Notes under the pieces: model-generated
What the model saw: the letters and a program-made list of their open reading frames with translations, nothing else
Database searches by the model: none
Told to the model about the DNA's origin: nothing
Origin: an uncultured Francisellaceae bacterium
GTDB taxonomy: Bacteria > Pseudomonadota > Gammaproteobacteria > UBA6186 > Azoamicaceae
DNA length: 37,729 nt
Direction of reading: 5' to 3'
Assembly: GCA_903907935.1 (NCBI GenBank)
Contig: CAIVQA010000040.1
Coordinates: forward strand, 1 to 37,729
Part shown: one piece after another, positions 17,596 through 29,300 of the stretch
How positions within the stretch are numbered: position 1 is the stretch's first letter
Layout of the letters: the number at the start of each line of letters is the position of its first letter
Program-made: the position numbers and the translations under genes

Positions 17596-18693
17596 TTAAA
17601 CATTAAACCTAAATAACATTACATCGCCATCTTGTACAATATATTCTTTCCCTTCCAAACGCCATAATCCAGCATTTTTAGCACCTTGCAAACCATTCTG
17701 CTCCACAAAATCTTTATAACTTACAACTTCTGCTCGGATAAACCCTTTTTCAAAATCACTATGGATCTTACCAGCAGCAACAGGAGCCGTAGCATTAGCC
17801 TCTATTGTCCAAGCACGAACTTCCTTTTTACCGGCAGTAAAAAAAGTCTCTAAATTTAATAATTTATAGCCAGCTGTAATTAAACGAGCAAGACCACTTT
17901 CATGAAACCCTAAATTTTCTAAAAATTCTTGTTGATCAACTGCATCAAGAACACTAATTTCTGCTTCCATGGCCGCACAAATAGTTATTAAAGGTACTTT
18001 GTTTTTTTCTGCAAGCTTAGTAATATTCTGCAAATAACTATTATGCTGATCTTTTGCAGTTTTTTCATTTACATTAGCTATATACATAATAGGCTTCTTA
18101 GTTAGCAAATGGAGACCATCTAAAACTGGAATACAATCAGAAGTGCAGTTAATAGAACGCGCCTCTAATCCATTATTTAAATGATTTTTTAGATCATTTA
18201 AAAATTCTAAATTAGCCTTTGTTTGTTTATCTCCACTTTTATTAGCTTTTTGAGCTTTATGTAAAGCTTTATCAACAGTTTCTAGATCAGCTAATAATAA
18301 TTCGGTTTTTATTACTTCTAGATCAGACAATGGATCAATTTTACCTGCAACGTGGAGAATATCTGGATCTTCGAAACAACGCACTAAATGTAACATCGCA
18401 TCTACTTCGCGAATATGAGATAAAAATTTATTACCCAGCCCTTCTCCAGTCGCTGCTCCTTTTACTAACCCAGCAATATCTACAAATTCAACCGTAGTCG
18501 GCAACACCCTTTCTGGTTGAACAATTTTAGCTAAAACATCTAACCTAGGATCTGGCACTGTAACTAAACCCAAATTTGGTTCAATAGTACAAAATGGATA
18601 ATTTTGAGCTGCAACACTAGAATGAGTTAAAGCATTAAATAATGTAGATTTACCAACATTTGGTAACCCTACAATGCCACATTTAAACCCCAT
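17596..18693 (-). CDS. ychF: Redox-regulated ATPase YchF (Obg-type)
   Basis: Universally conserved P-loop NTPase that binds ribosomes and prefers ATP. Seen: Walker [10 protein letters not shown] at residues 9-17, switch [17 protein letters not shown], and NVNE in place of the usual NKxD specificity motif, as expected of YchF. The C-terminal TGS domain includes [20 protein letters not shown] and ends in [11 protein letters not shown]. 365 residues, normal. Its start overlaps the end of pth by 11 bp. The order rplY-pth-ychF is common in gammaproteobacteria and ties the three to translation. Confidence 0.97.
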   Translation of the reverse strand: MGFKCGIVGLPNVGKSTLFNALTHSSVAAQNYPFCTIEPNLGLVTVPDPRLDVLAKIVQPERVLPTTVEFVDIAGLVKGAATGEGLGNKFLSHIREVDAMLHLVRCFEDPDILHVAGKIDPLSDLEVIKTELLLADLETVDKALHKAQKANKSGDKQTKANLEFLNDLKNHLNNGLEARSINCTSDCIPVLDGLHLLTKKPIMYIANVNEKTAKDQHNSYLQNITKLAEKNKVPLITICAAMEAEISVLDAVDQQEFLENLGFHESGLARLITAGYKLLNLETFFTAGKKEVRAWTIEANATAPVAAGKIHSDFEKGFIRAEVVSYKDFVEQNGLQGAKNAGLWRLEGKEYIVQDGDVMLFRFNV

Positions 18694-19255
18694 TTGTATT
18701 CTCCGTATGTAAAAACTGCATAGCTTTTTGCCAATTAGCAGCTAATAGATCAGGCACAACTTGCCAACTATGTTCTATAGCCGTATTTATACTTAATTGC
18801 TCGGATTTATTAGGAACATCTAATACATAATCTGTAACTTGTTCTCTTATTCTAGGATGCCCAATACCAATACGTAATCGTTTAAAATTATTACTTTGTA
18901 ATTGCTCTATAATATGCCTCAAACCATTATGCCCGCCATGCCCACCAAATAATTTTACTCTAATCTCGCCAGGCATTAAATCTAAATCATCATGTACTAC
19001 TAAAAGATTTGCCACAGAAAGTTTATAGTATTGAAGAACTTTTTGTATAGGAAACCCACTATGATTCATATATGAGTTTGGGATCATGCAATAAACTCCA
19101 GATTCAATACTAGCAATTTTAGCACTTAATTTGGTATTAGATTGTAAAGAAACATTGTAATTTTGACATAACTTAGTAACCCACTTCGCACCAAGATTGT
19201 GCCTAGTGTTAACATAATTTGTTCCAGGATTACCAAGACCAACTATTAATGTCAC
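18683..19255 (-). CDS. pth: Peptidyl-tRNA hydrolase
   Basis: Releases tRNA from peptidyl-tRNA that drops off ribosomes. Seen: VGLGNPGTNYVNTRHNLGA with catalytic His19, the NSYMNHSG segment, VVHDDLDLMPG with the active-site Asp, and FGGHGGHNGLRHI. 190 residues, normal. The start is GTG at 19255, six bases after the rplY stop, and its end overlaps ychF, so the three genes are tightly coupled. Confidence 0.96.
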   Translation of the reverse strand: MTLIVGLGNPGTNYVNTRHNLGAKWVTKLCQNYNVSLQSNTKLSAKIASIESGVYCMIPNSYMNHSGFPIQKVLQYYKLSVANLLVVHDDLDLMPGEIRVKLFGGHGGHNGLRHIIEQLQSNNFKRLRIGIGHPRIREQVTDYVLDVPNKSEQLSINTAIEHSWQVVPDLLAANWQKAMQFLHTENTNGV

Positions 19256-19261
19256 TTAAGA

Positions 19262-20029
19262 TCACTTTTTATCTTTTTTTTCCGGAGAAGCAGCTGCTTT
19301 AGATTTATCTTTGCCACCATCTTTACTACCGTCTTTACTGTCTTTGCCATCTTTACTATCTTTTTCTTTACTATCCTTATCTTCCGTAGTAAGAGTAGCC
19401 GCCTCTGTAGCTATTGGCTCTTCAACAACAACTTTTGGTATTTGTACACTAACAACTGGCATATCTACGCTTTTATCAGTGGCAGCAGTTTTGTGTAATA
19501 GGACTGGTATTTCTACATTAGATGGTAACTTTAGATCCGATAAATGTATAATCTGACCAAGCTCTACTTTAGACAAATCTACTTCTATAAATTCTGGTAA
19601 AAATTGTGCTTGGCAACGTACTTCCACGTCGTTGGTATTATGGATAACAATTCCACCAAGTTTTACACCTGGACACTTTTCTACACCAATAAAGTGCAAT
19701 GGCACATGCATAGTAAGAACATCAGTTTCTTTTACTCGTTGAAAGTCTAAATGTAAAATTTTTGGTTTAAACGGATGACGCTGTAAATCTTTTAATACTA
19801 CTTTTTGCTTATAGCCATCTATAATTAAAGTTAAAATTTGAGAGTAAAATTTTTCATGTTCGGTAGCTTGTAATAGCTTATTATGATCCAAATTTATACA
19901 TTCGTTAGGCTCTTTTCCACCATACAAAATCGCTGGAATTTGATTTTGTAGCTGGCGTAAACGACGATTGGCTAATTTACCAGCGACTACTCGTTTAGTA
20001 GCGATTAATTCAAAGCTAGCGACTGACAT
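19262..20029 (-). CDS. rplY: 50S ribosomal protein L25 (TL5/Ctc type) with long charged tail
   Basis: Binds 5S rRNA in the large subunit. The N-terminal L25 domain is residues 1-95 (RQLQNQIPAILYGG, LDFQRV) and the Ctc/TL5 beta domain 96-190 (HFIGVEKCPGVKLGG, FLPEFIEVDLSKVELGQIIH). Then comes a low-complexity tail of about 55 residues, rich in Lys, Asp, Ser and Gly with KDSKDG repeats. The family is usually about 95 or 185-220 residues; this one has 255. The start is the ATG at 20029, with AAGAGG seven bases upstream and SVASFELIATKR matching the family start. The open frame runs on to 20170, but that part is palindromic element DNA. First protein gene after tRNA-Gln. Confidence 0.95.
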   Translation of the reverse strand: MSVASFELIATKRVVAGKLANRRLRQLQNQIPAILYGGKEPNECINLDHNKLLQATEHEKFYSQILTLIIDGYKQKVVLKDLQRHPFKPKILHLDFQRVKETDVLTMHVPLHFIGVEKCPGVKLGGIVIHNTNDVEVRCQAQFLPEFIEVDLSKVELGQIIHLSDLKLPSNVEIPVLLHKTAATDKSVDMPVVSVQIPKVVVEEPIATEAATLTTEDKDSKEKDSKDGKDSKDGSKDGGKDKSKAAASPEKKDKK

Positions 20030-20036
20030 AGAAATA

Positions 20037-20042
20037 CCTCTT
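20037..20042 (-). promoter_or_regulatory. Shine-Dalgarno site of rplY
   Basis: AAGAGG on the minus strand, seven bases before the ATG at 20029. It decides the start against the 47-residue longer open frame that continues into repeat DNA. Confidence 0.7.
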
Positions 20043-20069
20043 AAAAATCTTTTATTACTATAAAATGTA

Positions 20070-20218
20070 TATACTGATCGCACATTAGTTTTCGTTACTC
20101 TAAAAAAATAATTCGCTGAACTCGCCCTACGCGCGTCAACACTAACAGCAGCAGCATGGGGCTCAGACACCGCTCATTATTTTTTTAGAGTACCGAAAAC
20201 TCATTAGTCGAGAGTATA
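20070..20218 (-). repeat. Palindromic element PE-A, copy 2 (tRNA-Gln to rplY)
   Basis: 149 bp with arms at about 20070-20112 and 20176-20218. Both carry ACTCTAAAAAAATAAT on the inner side, and the outer parts have diverged (about nine differences). The centre is only partly like the other copies; on the minus strand it keeps TGAGCC and GGCGAGTT at matching places. It is the most diverged of three copies and has the same orientation as copy 1. The minus frame through it is open and joins the rplY frame. Confidence 0.8.
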
Positions 20219-20234
20219 ATACTCTAAAACAATT

Positions 20235-20309
20235 TGGCTGGGGCGCTAGGATTCGAACCTAGGTATGCAGGGATCAAAACCCTGTGCCTTACCGCTTGGC
20301 GACGCCCCA
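20235..20309 (-). tRNA. tRNA-Gln (anticodon TTG)
   Basis: Minus-strand cloverleaf: acceptor TGGGGCG pairing with CGCCCCA; a D arm; anticodon stem CAGGG/CCCTG around TTTTGAT, giving anticodon TTG; T arm CTAGG-TTCGAAT-CCTAG; and a genome-encoded 3' GCCA. 75 bases. It lies between the giant gene and rplY, on the same strand as both. Confidence 0.97.
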
Positions 20310-20355
20310 AAATTAAAGCCCTCAGGTTAAGCTTTTTATGCTTTAATGTCAAATT

Positions 20356-23300
20356 CTAGGCACCTCTAGACGATTTATGGAGAGTTGTGGTGGTTATAAG
20401 TGAGTTATTATATTCTTCTATTAATTTTTGGGCTATTTTATATTCATTTGGTTTATATTGTTTATTAGCCCCATACACACATTTAGTTATTGGTTCTGGT
20501 AATTTTATATTAACAAGTATTTTAGGTTGATGACTTTTAAGTAAGTTTAAAAACATAGTTAAATCACTTGGACTAAAATTATTAGCTTCCATAGTTAATA
20601 TCTTGTCTTTATCCTTCTCTGTTTTCTTAGCCGCTGCTATTTCTAAAAATGCTACAAATATATTTTGCTGAACTGTACTTAATTTACCATTGTTTACTGA
20701 AGTTACTGGGCATTCTATATAATTTTGTCTAACAGTTGCTAATAACTTCTTATCTTTTTTAGTAGATGTTATTTTACCAATAGTATGATCATTACCATTA
20801 TTAGGATATACCATAGTATATTTAGTATCTACAAAGTTTTTACTTTCAAAATGCTTTCTATATTTTTCACTTATATCTTCACGATCTCTATCTCTTAACA
20901 TTGTAAGAGGCTTTACAGCCGAAGGTTCTGGTGCCTTTGGTATTGGTGCTTTTGTTTTTGGCTCTACTTTGCTACTTTGGTAAGTAAAAGTTACTGCTGT
21001 ACTATTTGATGATGAATCTAGTGGTACAGATGTTTGTGCTGATCCTCTTTTTTGTCCTGATGTTGATGCTACTACTTTTATATTTGGTTTTAACAGTGGT
21101 TGACCAGATTCGATTTTTGATCTATATCTGTCTGGGATATTACTTGGCACAACATTTGATGCACCAACTGATACCTTACTTGGTATAACATCTGGCGCAT
21201 CATCGCCTAAAGGACCATCTTTTACCGCATCTAATACCTCTGGAGTACCTTCAGTAGGCAATTGTTTTAAAAGTTGATCTACCTGAAAAGCTTTATTTCC
21301 CTTTTCGATGCCATCATCTTCTTCTATATTAGATGGCGGTTTATGCTTTGCTGTTATTTTTTCTAATTCTTTAAACTTTTCTTTACCAAATATTTCTTCA
21401 AGGTTATCTTTATTGGCTACAAACCAATCGTTAACCATAGCTCTTAATTGTGGTTGTTTTAATAACTCCGCTAAAAATTTAGTATTTTTCTGCAGTACTA
21501 ATGTTTGTAATAATAATTCCATAAATGGTTTTGTTTGTAGAGAAGTATTTTCCGGTTTAAACGGATTAACCCATTTATCCGTACCATCTAAAGCTTCTCC
21601 ATTTGGACTAACCAACCACATTTTACGATCTTGTAATACTGAAGTTTTACCTTTAGACTTAGCTTCTTCTCTGGCACGACTAAGTGATATAGCAAAATTT
21701 GCACTTTCTTGAGCTGACAAAACAATTACTTTTAATTCCTTCTTACCTTCTATTGTTTCCTCTACAATTAGTACCTGATGAATAGGTTTTTGGTATTTAG
21801 TAAGAGCACCTTTAATTGGATCTATCTCGTTAAATACACGTAATGCATCCTCTGAATAACCAATACCATTATTAACTACCATATCACTGTAAGCTTGCCA
21901 TTTTTTATTAGCCTTAGAACTTTTTTCTTTTTCTAAAGTTATTTTTTCTGATAAAATCTCTTTTAATGATCTAACCTTGTCAAACTTAATATTTTGTAAA
22001 TATTGCAGGTAAGAACCTTGTTCTTCTGGTATTCCTAAAACAACGTTTTTGGATGGAGTTAAGTTATAAACATGTTGTTGTTCTTGCTGCTGTTCTTGTT
22101 GTTGTTCCGCTTGTTGTTCCGCTGATACTTCCACTTCTCCACCATCAGACGAAGTATTTGAAGCAATTTTTTCAGGCAATGCTGTATCTTCTACATCAAT
22201 TATTTTATCTAAATTCGTTTTTAATGCTCCTAATTCGGAATCATCAAAACCAAGTTTTAACTGATCTAATTTATCTTTTAAAATTTTAACTTTATTAGCT
22301 AAAGCCGCTTTAGGCGTTATTAGTTCAACAGTTCTACCATATTTACTAAAAAGATCGTCACCCTCGAGAAACAACAAAAACTCTCGAGTTCTTTTATATA
22401 ACTCTAATGCCGGATCATGCTGGTTATTGCTTAAAAATTTTCTAATTTTCGTTGTTAAATAATTTTTAATTTCATGCTGCAGTTTTTGATGTAACGCATT
22501 ATAATAATCTTGTTTTTCTTGATCATCTTGTACCAATTTAGCATGATCTATTAAATGTTTTAACGTTAATTCAGAATCAGCAATTTTTAAATGCTGTAAA
22601 ATGATTTGCTTAATTTCTCCAGTAACTAAAAAATCTACATGCTGACCATCTTGCTCCATAAACTTACGCATTCGCATGATTCCTTGATTCATTAAATCTT
22701 TACCTAACTGTTCACTAAAAGTCATAAATGCTCGACCTTTAGGTGGATTCGGTAAATCTGATCCAACAATATGAGCTTGATCATAAAAATTAAACAATTT
22801 AGTTTCTAACTCTTTAACCGAACAATTTAAAGCTTTGGCAATTTGTTCTGGGCCGCTACCATCTACTATAATTGGTTGTTCTAAAGCATCTTTCTTAATT
22901 AAAGCTAATTTTGTTACTCCTGGGCTCACTTCATAATAAAAAGCTATAGCTTCTCGATTGGGTAATTTTTCTAATAATAATTTAGCTATTTCTAAATTTG
23001 ATAATTCTTTGAATAGGGCACCAGCATCTATAAAACTACTATAATTTTTTAAATCTTGTAAAGATGACAAATGTTGCATTAAAGCTGCTGGATCACGAGT
23101 TGTTATATCGCTAAAACAATGATTAGGGTTATCTTGATTAAGCAATTTTTGGTGAATATTGTCTTCTACTCCCTGTAATTCATCACGTTTTAAACGATCA
23201 TGCCAAGTTTTTTCGCCACGTCTAGTTCCAGAATAACCATTTAATTTCTTTGGAATAGCCGCAAAATCATATGCTGTACTATTTGCTTGTATATCGTAAG

Positions 23301-26300
23301 ATTTTATTTGTTCTGGGAAAACTGATTCCTCTAAATAATTAAACAGTAATGTTAATAATTCAACATTGCCTGCCTGACGTTGTTCTTCTATTTTATTCAT
23401 GATTCTCGTTAAAGTACTAGAAGTATTCCATTGTTCACTAATTAATAATGTATAAATTTCTGTTCCAAAAATATTTGCTATTGATGCATTATTTTTTAGA
23501 TCAACACTATTACGTAAAAATATTACAAAATTCTTAGTTTGATTTAAATCTTGCCATTTTGAAGAAATATAATAAATCAAAGTTTTGTTAACTGTTTCCC
23601 ATGAATCTTTAAAAAAAGCACACTCTGCTTTAGATGATTCTTTAGGTTGATTACTCGCTGCATATGGAATCACTATTTCCAGTTCAGGTTGCAACTTAGA
23701 ACGACCAAATTGAGCATTAGCACATTTACTTAATGATTCTTGTAATTTACCATCTGCTAATTGCATTCGATACATTGCCAACTTGTTGACTAAATCTGTA
23801 TCAGATTGTTCGGAACTATTATATAGTTTTGTTAGACTATTATAAAATAATTCTGAATTTTTCTTGTTTTCCTCAAGACTTCCTGACCCAACCCCCATAT
23901 AAGCCATAAAGCAAGTTTTTAAATCAATTCCTGTAATTGTTTCTAAATTTAATGTGGCAAATATTTTTTCAGCTAACCGAGGTTTTATTTTAGCTTCAAA
24001 ATCTTCTGGTGATAAAAAAGTTTGATTATTATTTAATAACCAATCTTTTATCGGTACACCATTAAAATCTTCAGAAATCAACATCAAAAATAATTTTGTT
24101 GCAACTGTAGTCCCAATTACAGGTATAGACTTATCCCCACCAATTGGTAAATTTAATTGTTGTCGTGAATATAATTGAGTATCTAATTCATCTAAGGTAA
24201 ATAATCCTTTTTCTTTTAAGGTTTTATTAATGTCTAATAATATTCTTATTTTTTCTTCTTGTTCTCGTTGTAATTCATAAGTATAAGTACCAGACTTTTT
24301 GCTTTGGTAGATCTCTTCTAATAATACTTCTGGCATAGCACCGATAGTTTGTAAATCTTTTACTCTAGCAGTACAAACTGTACCTTCTTCTATTGCTCGC
24401 TTAATTTGAGCTTGTAATTGTTGCAGTTTAGCTAAAGAACTTGTTTGCCGAGAATATTCAATAGTTTCAGTTTTAGTCCCTAATAACCCTAATGATTTTT
24501 GCATATCTTGGGAACCAGAACTATATAACGGATCGGTTAATACTAACATCGATAAATGTTCACCATCTGCTTTAGCATGAGATAATAGTGGGCTAAGTAC
24601 TTTGGATTTACCCATGCCCATAATTATTTCTAATTGTTGCTCGACATGTTCACCAGTATCCGTTAATAATTGTTTAAATTTATTGATTTGTTCTGGCCGC
24701 AACGTAATATTAGCAATTGCTTCATAAATTAAAAATGCTGGGTGTTTTATAGGATCATAACTACGTTTGGTGTTTAAAAGAGCATTTTTTTGTTGTTCCA
24801 AAGCTTTATAATCCTCTGAAGATGGATCTAGTTGATCCATTTGAGTTTGAATAGCTAAAATCCGCTGTTCCTCTTGAATTTTAACCTTTAATAATAAATA
24901 GTTAATAATTTGATCTTGAATTCCATGAATTTTTTCTAACCCAGACTTAACATCTAACCCAGTATGTTTTTCCCACAAGGATGCATTTTGTTTTAAATAT
25001 AAATAAACTGCATCATCAATAGTTAAATCGTATTTTTTACCAGCAATGCGTTTACGTTGTAATTTATCTCGTTTGGGTGCATCTAAGCCTGATATATCAT
25101 TTATGTTTTTACAAATCTCTTGTTCTTTTTGAGATAATAATAATTGTTCCGATGCTAACAATGATGATAAGGATTTTAAATCTTGTTCAGTAATTTGATA
25201 TTGTTCTAATAAACTTTTCGGGCTAACTAAGGGGGGTTCCAATTTTACAAATTTTTTATCACTATTTTTGCCTGCTATCCATAAAGTTCTTTGAATTTCT
25301 TCTTTAGATATAAAATTATTTAACTTACCACGACCACTAGCTTTAGGTAAATTAACTAAAGCTTGATAATTGTAAAACATAATCTCATATAATCTTGCAT
25401 TCTTTGATGCAAAACTATCTACTTCTTCTTTAGAAAATGGATATTTTTCTAAATTACTTTTAACTAAATAACACGCTAACGTTCTAGTTACTACCGCATC
25501 TGGATGTATCGATTCTCGATTAAGACTAGCTTGTTCATCTTTAGAATCAATAATTCGCCATAACATTTCTAATTCTTCAGTGGTGTAACGCCTTAATGGT
25601 CGTTGCTTATTCAGTAAAATACTAGCATCTGATGGCTCATTCTCTGGTTGCATAAGTTTTAAATAAACTATATATAAATTTGATACATCACCAATTTTCG
25701 ATGATTCAATTAATTTTGCTTGAGTTTTTAATTCTGAAGATGGTTCCACATCAATTTCTATATATTTAATATGTGGTTTACCAGCTGGCGGATATATAGT
25801 ATCTAATTTAGATGGATCTTTGGCAGTTTTTTTACCAATACTATCGGATTCTTTAATATTGGCAAATAATGCTTTTTGTTTACCATCTTTATTTTCTAAT
25901 AACACAAAATTAGTTATAGACGGTCTACCTCCTAAAACTTGTTCTTCACTTATATAATAATTAGGATCTTGGCTCCAATACCAACGAGTAATGCCATTCT
26001 CTTCTTTACGATCAAAAGATAACCAATTGCCTTGTTCATCACCAAGAGGAATTTCTATCTTAGAAATATTGCCGGTATTATCTTGCCAAGTTAATACATC
26101 ATCAACATGACAACCTAAATTTTCAACAAATTTTAAAATATCATTAACATTACTAGTAACGCTTAACGATAACTTATCATCTGTTAACTTAACTATTCTT
26201 CCATCTGATAGTATTTCTAAAAAAGGTTGCGGTTCTTTGCCGCAATTTTTTGGTGCAATTAAAATTTTATATTTTTTAGGATCATTGGTTACCTTAGCCC

Positions 26301-29300
26301 AATAAGTAAAATCTCCTTTGGATAGCGAAGTAGGTAACTGTAATTTTTCTAAATCTTGCAATAATACGTAAGTTGCTGCTTGATCGTCAATATGTAAAGA
26401 TTGTGGTGGCATCCAAAAAATATTGGGTTCCGCAGAAACAGCAGGATCCTTTTTTATTATTAAATTGCGTAAAGATTTTTTTTGTGGAATAAAGCTATCA
26501 TTTTGATATATTACCTCTATCGATTCTTCGCCAAATATTTTTTTATATGATAAGGAATGAGCTAAATCATTAGGAATATTATTAACAATCAATTGTTTGC
26601 CGTTAATTAATATAATCCCTTCCGTTAAATTAATTTGGATTAAATCATTATTAGCATTATAAATAAAATAATATGGATCACTTTCTTGCCAAGATTTACC
26701 ATCTATATTTAATTCCATACCATTAGCTTTAAATCCAGTTTGTAAACATAAAGCTAGTAATTCTTGTTTTAAAGCTGGGCTACAGCTCTCTATTTGTTCT
26801 GCAATCTTTAATCTAACATCATAAAGATCTTTTTTTAAGAATAAATCATATCGTTCACTCTGTTTACCAAAACCATAAATTCCTACCTTGGTAGAAAAAA
26901 TTACAGCTTTCTTTAAATCATCATCACTCAATCGATCGTGAGACGCTTGTAAATGGCCAAAACTAGCTAGCCCATAAACAGCCATCTGACCATTATCTAG
27001 TTCTGAATTAGATTTGTTACACCAATTAATTAACTGCTCTCTAGTATTTACTAAACTTTTTTCAAATTCCGTATAAAGATGCTGTTCTGTTGTAGTTAAT
27101 GCAATTTTCCCTCGGCGTTCTCTTAAAACAGAGTACATTTTATGAACAATTCTTTGGAAACAAAGATAACGATTTATATATTCACTAGGATTTTCCAATC
27201 CAGATAAATTGCTAGAAATGTTATTAAATTCTTTATTAAAAAAATTTATTAATCTATCAGCTAATAATGGATGTTGTTCTAATTGTTTTATTGAACTATC
27301 GATATGTAAAATAGATATTTGCTTAAAAAACTCTAATAGATTAGGATCATTTTGTTTATTATCCGGCAAACTCTCAAAATAATCTAATAATAACATAAGT
27401 TTTGTTGGTTGAGCGTCAGATTGCCATGGTGCATTACTAATTAATTTTATATTATATATTTCACTAGTTGCTACTTCTTTGTTTGAGTTTAATAAAAAAT
27501 CACTTTGCGTACTAATTTTATCATGATTTTCTAATGCAGACAGATATGGTTCTGGTAATTGGTTATACAATTTTTTGTAAAAATCTTTTGTATTTAGACT
27601 TGCATCTCCATAAACACCAATGCTAAATTTAGCATAACCTTCATATGGTATCATCGCCAAATTTAATAAATAATTATTAACATTTTCTTTTGCTAAATAA
27701 ATATTTCTTTTACTAAAATTTTGCATTACCCTAACACATTTAAGTAATGTTTTTTGTTCTAAACTTAAGGCTGTCCACGGCATATCTGTCCATGACTTAT
27801 CTAGAAATAGCTCATAACTTTCTCGATTATATCGACGATAATTCATTAACGCGAGGACACCTTGTATTTTTTCTGTATCAGTAGATTCTTTTTTACTATC
27901 TTCTGATAAATGCATATATAATTTAAATTCCGAAGAACTAGTAAGTTGCTCACGATCTATAGTTTCACTTGGTTTATTTTCATAAATACTTCTCCTAAAA
28001 TCAAATTTTTCTGCTTTTGTTAATTTGTCCCACTCGGCCATAAAGTAAGGATCTAAGGATTCAACACCTTTAGACAAAGATTCTTTTAAATCAAGCGGTA
28101 AAGAAAAAGTATCTTCTTTTATAACGTCCTGTAAACTACTAGTACTTTTTGCATATTGTTGAGTTAAAAATTTCCCAATACTAAACACTTTAGCACTGTT
28201 ATATTTATGTTCCGGTAAAGGCGGAGAATCTTTATATACAACGCTTACATATAATGAACTCAAATCATCCAAAACATTTAAACAATCAAGCATTTGCGTA
28301 GCTTCTTTAAAGTTAGACCAAAATTTCGGTGGAACCGGTAAACAATTAAATACATTGTGCGTTAAAAACGACCTTAATGCTTGATTGGTTTTAATCTGAT
28401 TTGCATATTTTAAACATTTTTTTAAATTATCTATAAATTCTTCTACTGTAGGTGGGGCCTTACTTGAATCAGGATTATAAGATTTTGGTATAACAATAGG
28501 CTTTGTTTTAATTTTTTGTTGCTGTCCTATAGTGCTTAATGAAGATATTTTACTTTCTACAATCTTTTTAATTTTTTCCTCTCTAGATGATGGCGTAACA
28601 TCTACCTTTAAATTTCTTAAACTATTAGGTAAGTTTTGTTCGGTTAATTTTCCTGGATGCTTCTTTAAATAATCTTTTTGTAATTCTTTAGCCTGTTTTA
28701 ATAATTTTTGAGCTTGACTGGTTTTATCTTTAAGTTCTTGTTCTGTAAAAATTTCTTTCCTTTTCTCTAAAGTTTTAGCCATTTTTTGAGCACCATACAG
28801 TAAAGCTTTGATCATTAACAAATGATGTTTCTCATCATATCGAACAGGTTGAGTTGATAAATTCCTATATAAAGTTTCTAGAGTATTAAATTTTAAATCA
28901 TTAAGAAATCTTTTATACTGTTTTTGATCTAAAGACTTACGTACTGTCATCATTAATGATTTCCAAGTACAATTACCAATTCGTTGCGGAGTTATATAAT
29001 CTTCTATTTGTGATGCTTTATGCTGTATATGACCTAAAGACTTATTAAGTATTGAATAAATATCACCTGCACTATAGCATGGTCGCTTTTCGTCTTTAGT
29101 ATGTCCTTTGGTATATCTTAGTGGATCAATTTTTAATTTCATTAATTGCTCTAACATTTTAGGATCAGCAACTTGTTCTTCGGTTAAATTACCCCACTCT
29201 ACGCTTGGTAAATAAATTGTTTTTCCACCAGCAGTAGTTTTTTTACTATGATACTCTAATCCTGAACCAGCATTAAGCACCCCAAAAATAAACTTACCTT

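Noticed and set aside
19311..19556. Plus-strand frame of 81 codons opposite rplY
   Set aside because: It is the antisense of the low-complexity L25 tail; the Pro/Ser/Leu-rich translation is what such antisense gives.
20030..20170. Longer rplY start giving 47 extra residues
   Set aside because: The extra part is mostly palindromic element sequence; the ATG at 20029 has a good Shine-Dalgarno and matches the family N-terminus.
22053..22289. Plus-strand frame with membrane-like segments inside the giant gene
   Set aside because: Hydrophobic Val/Leu runs are the antisense of Gln/Glu-rich codons of the giant protein; no start signals.
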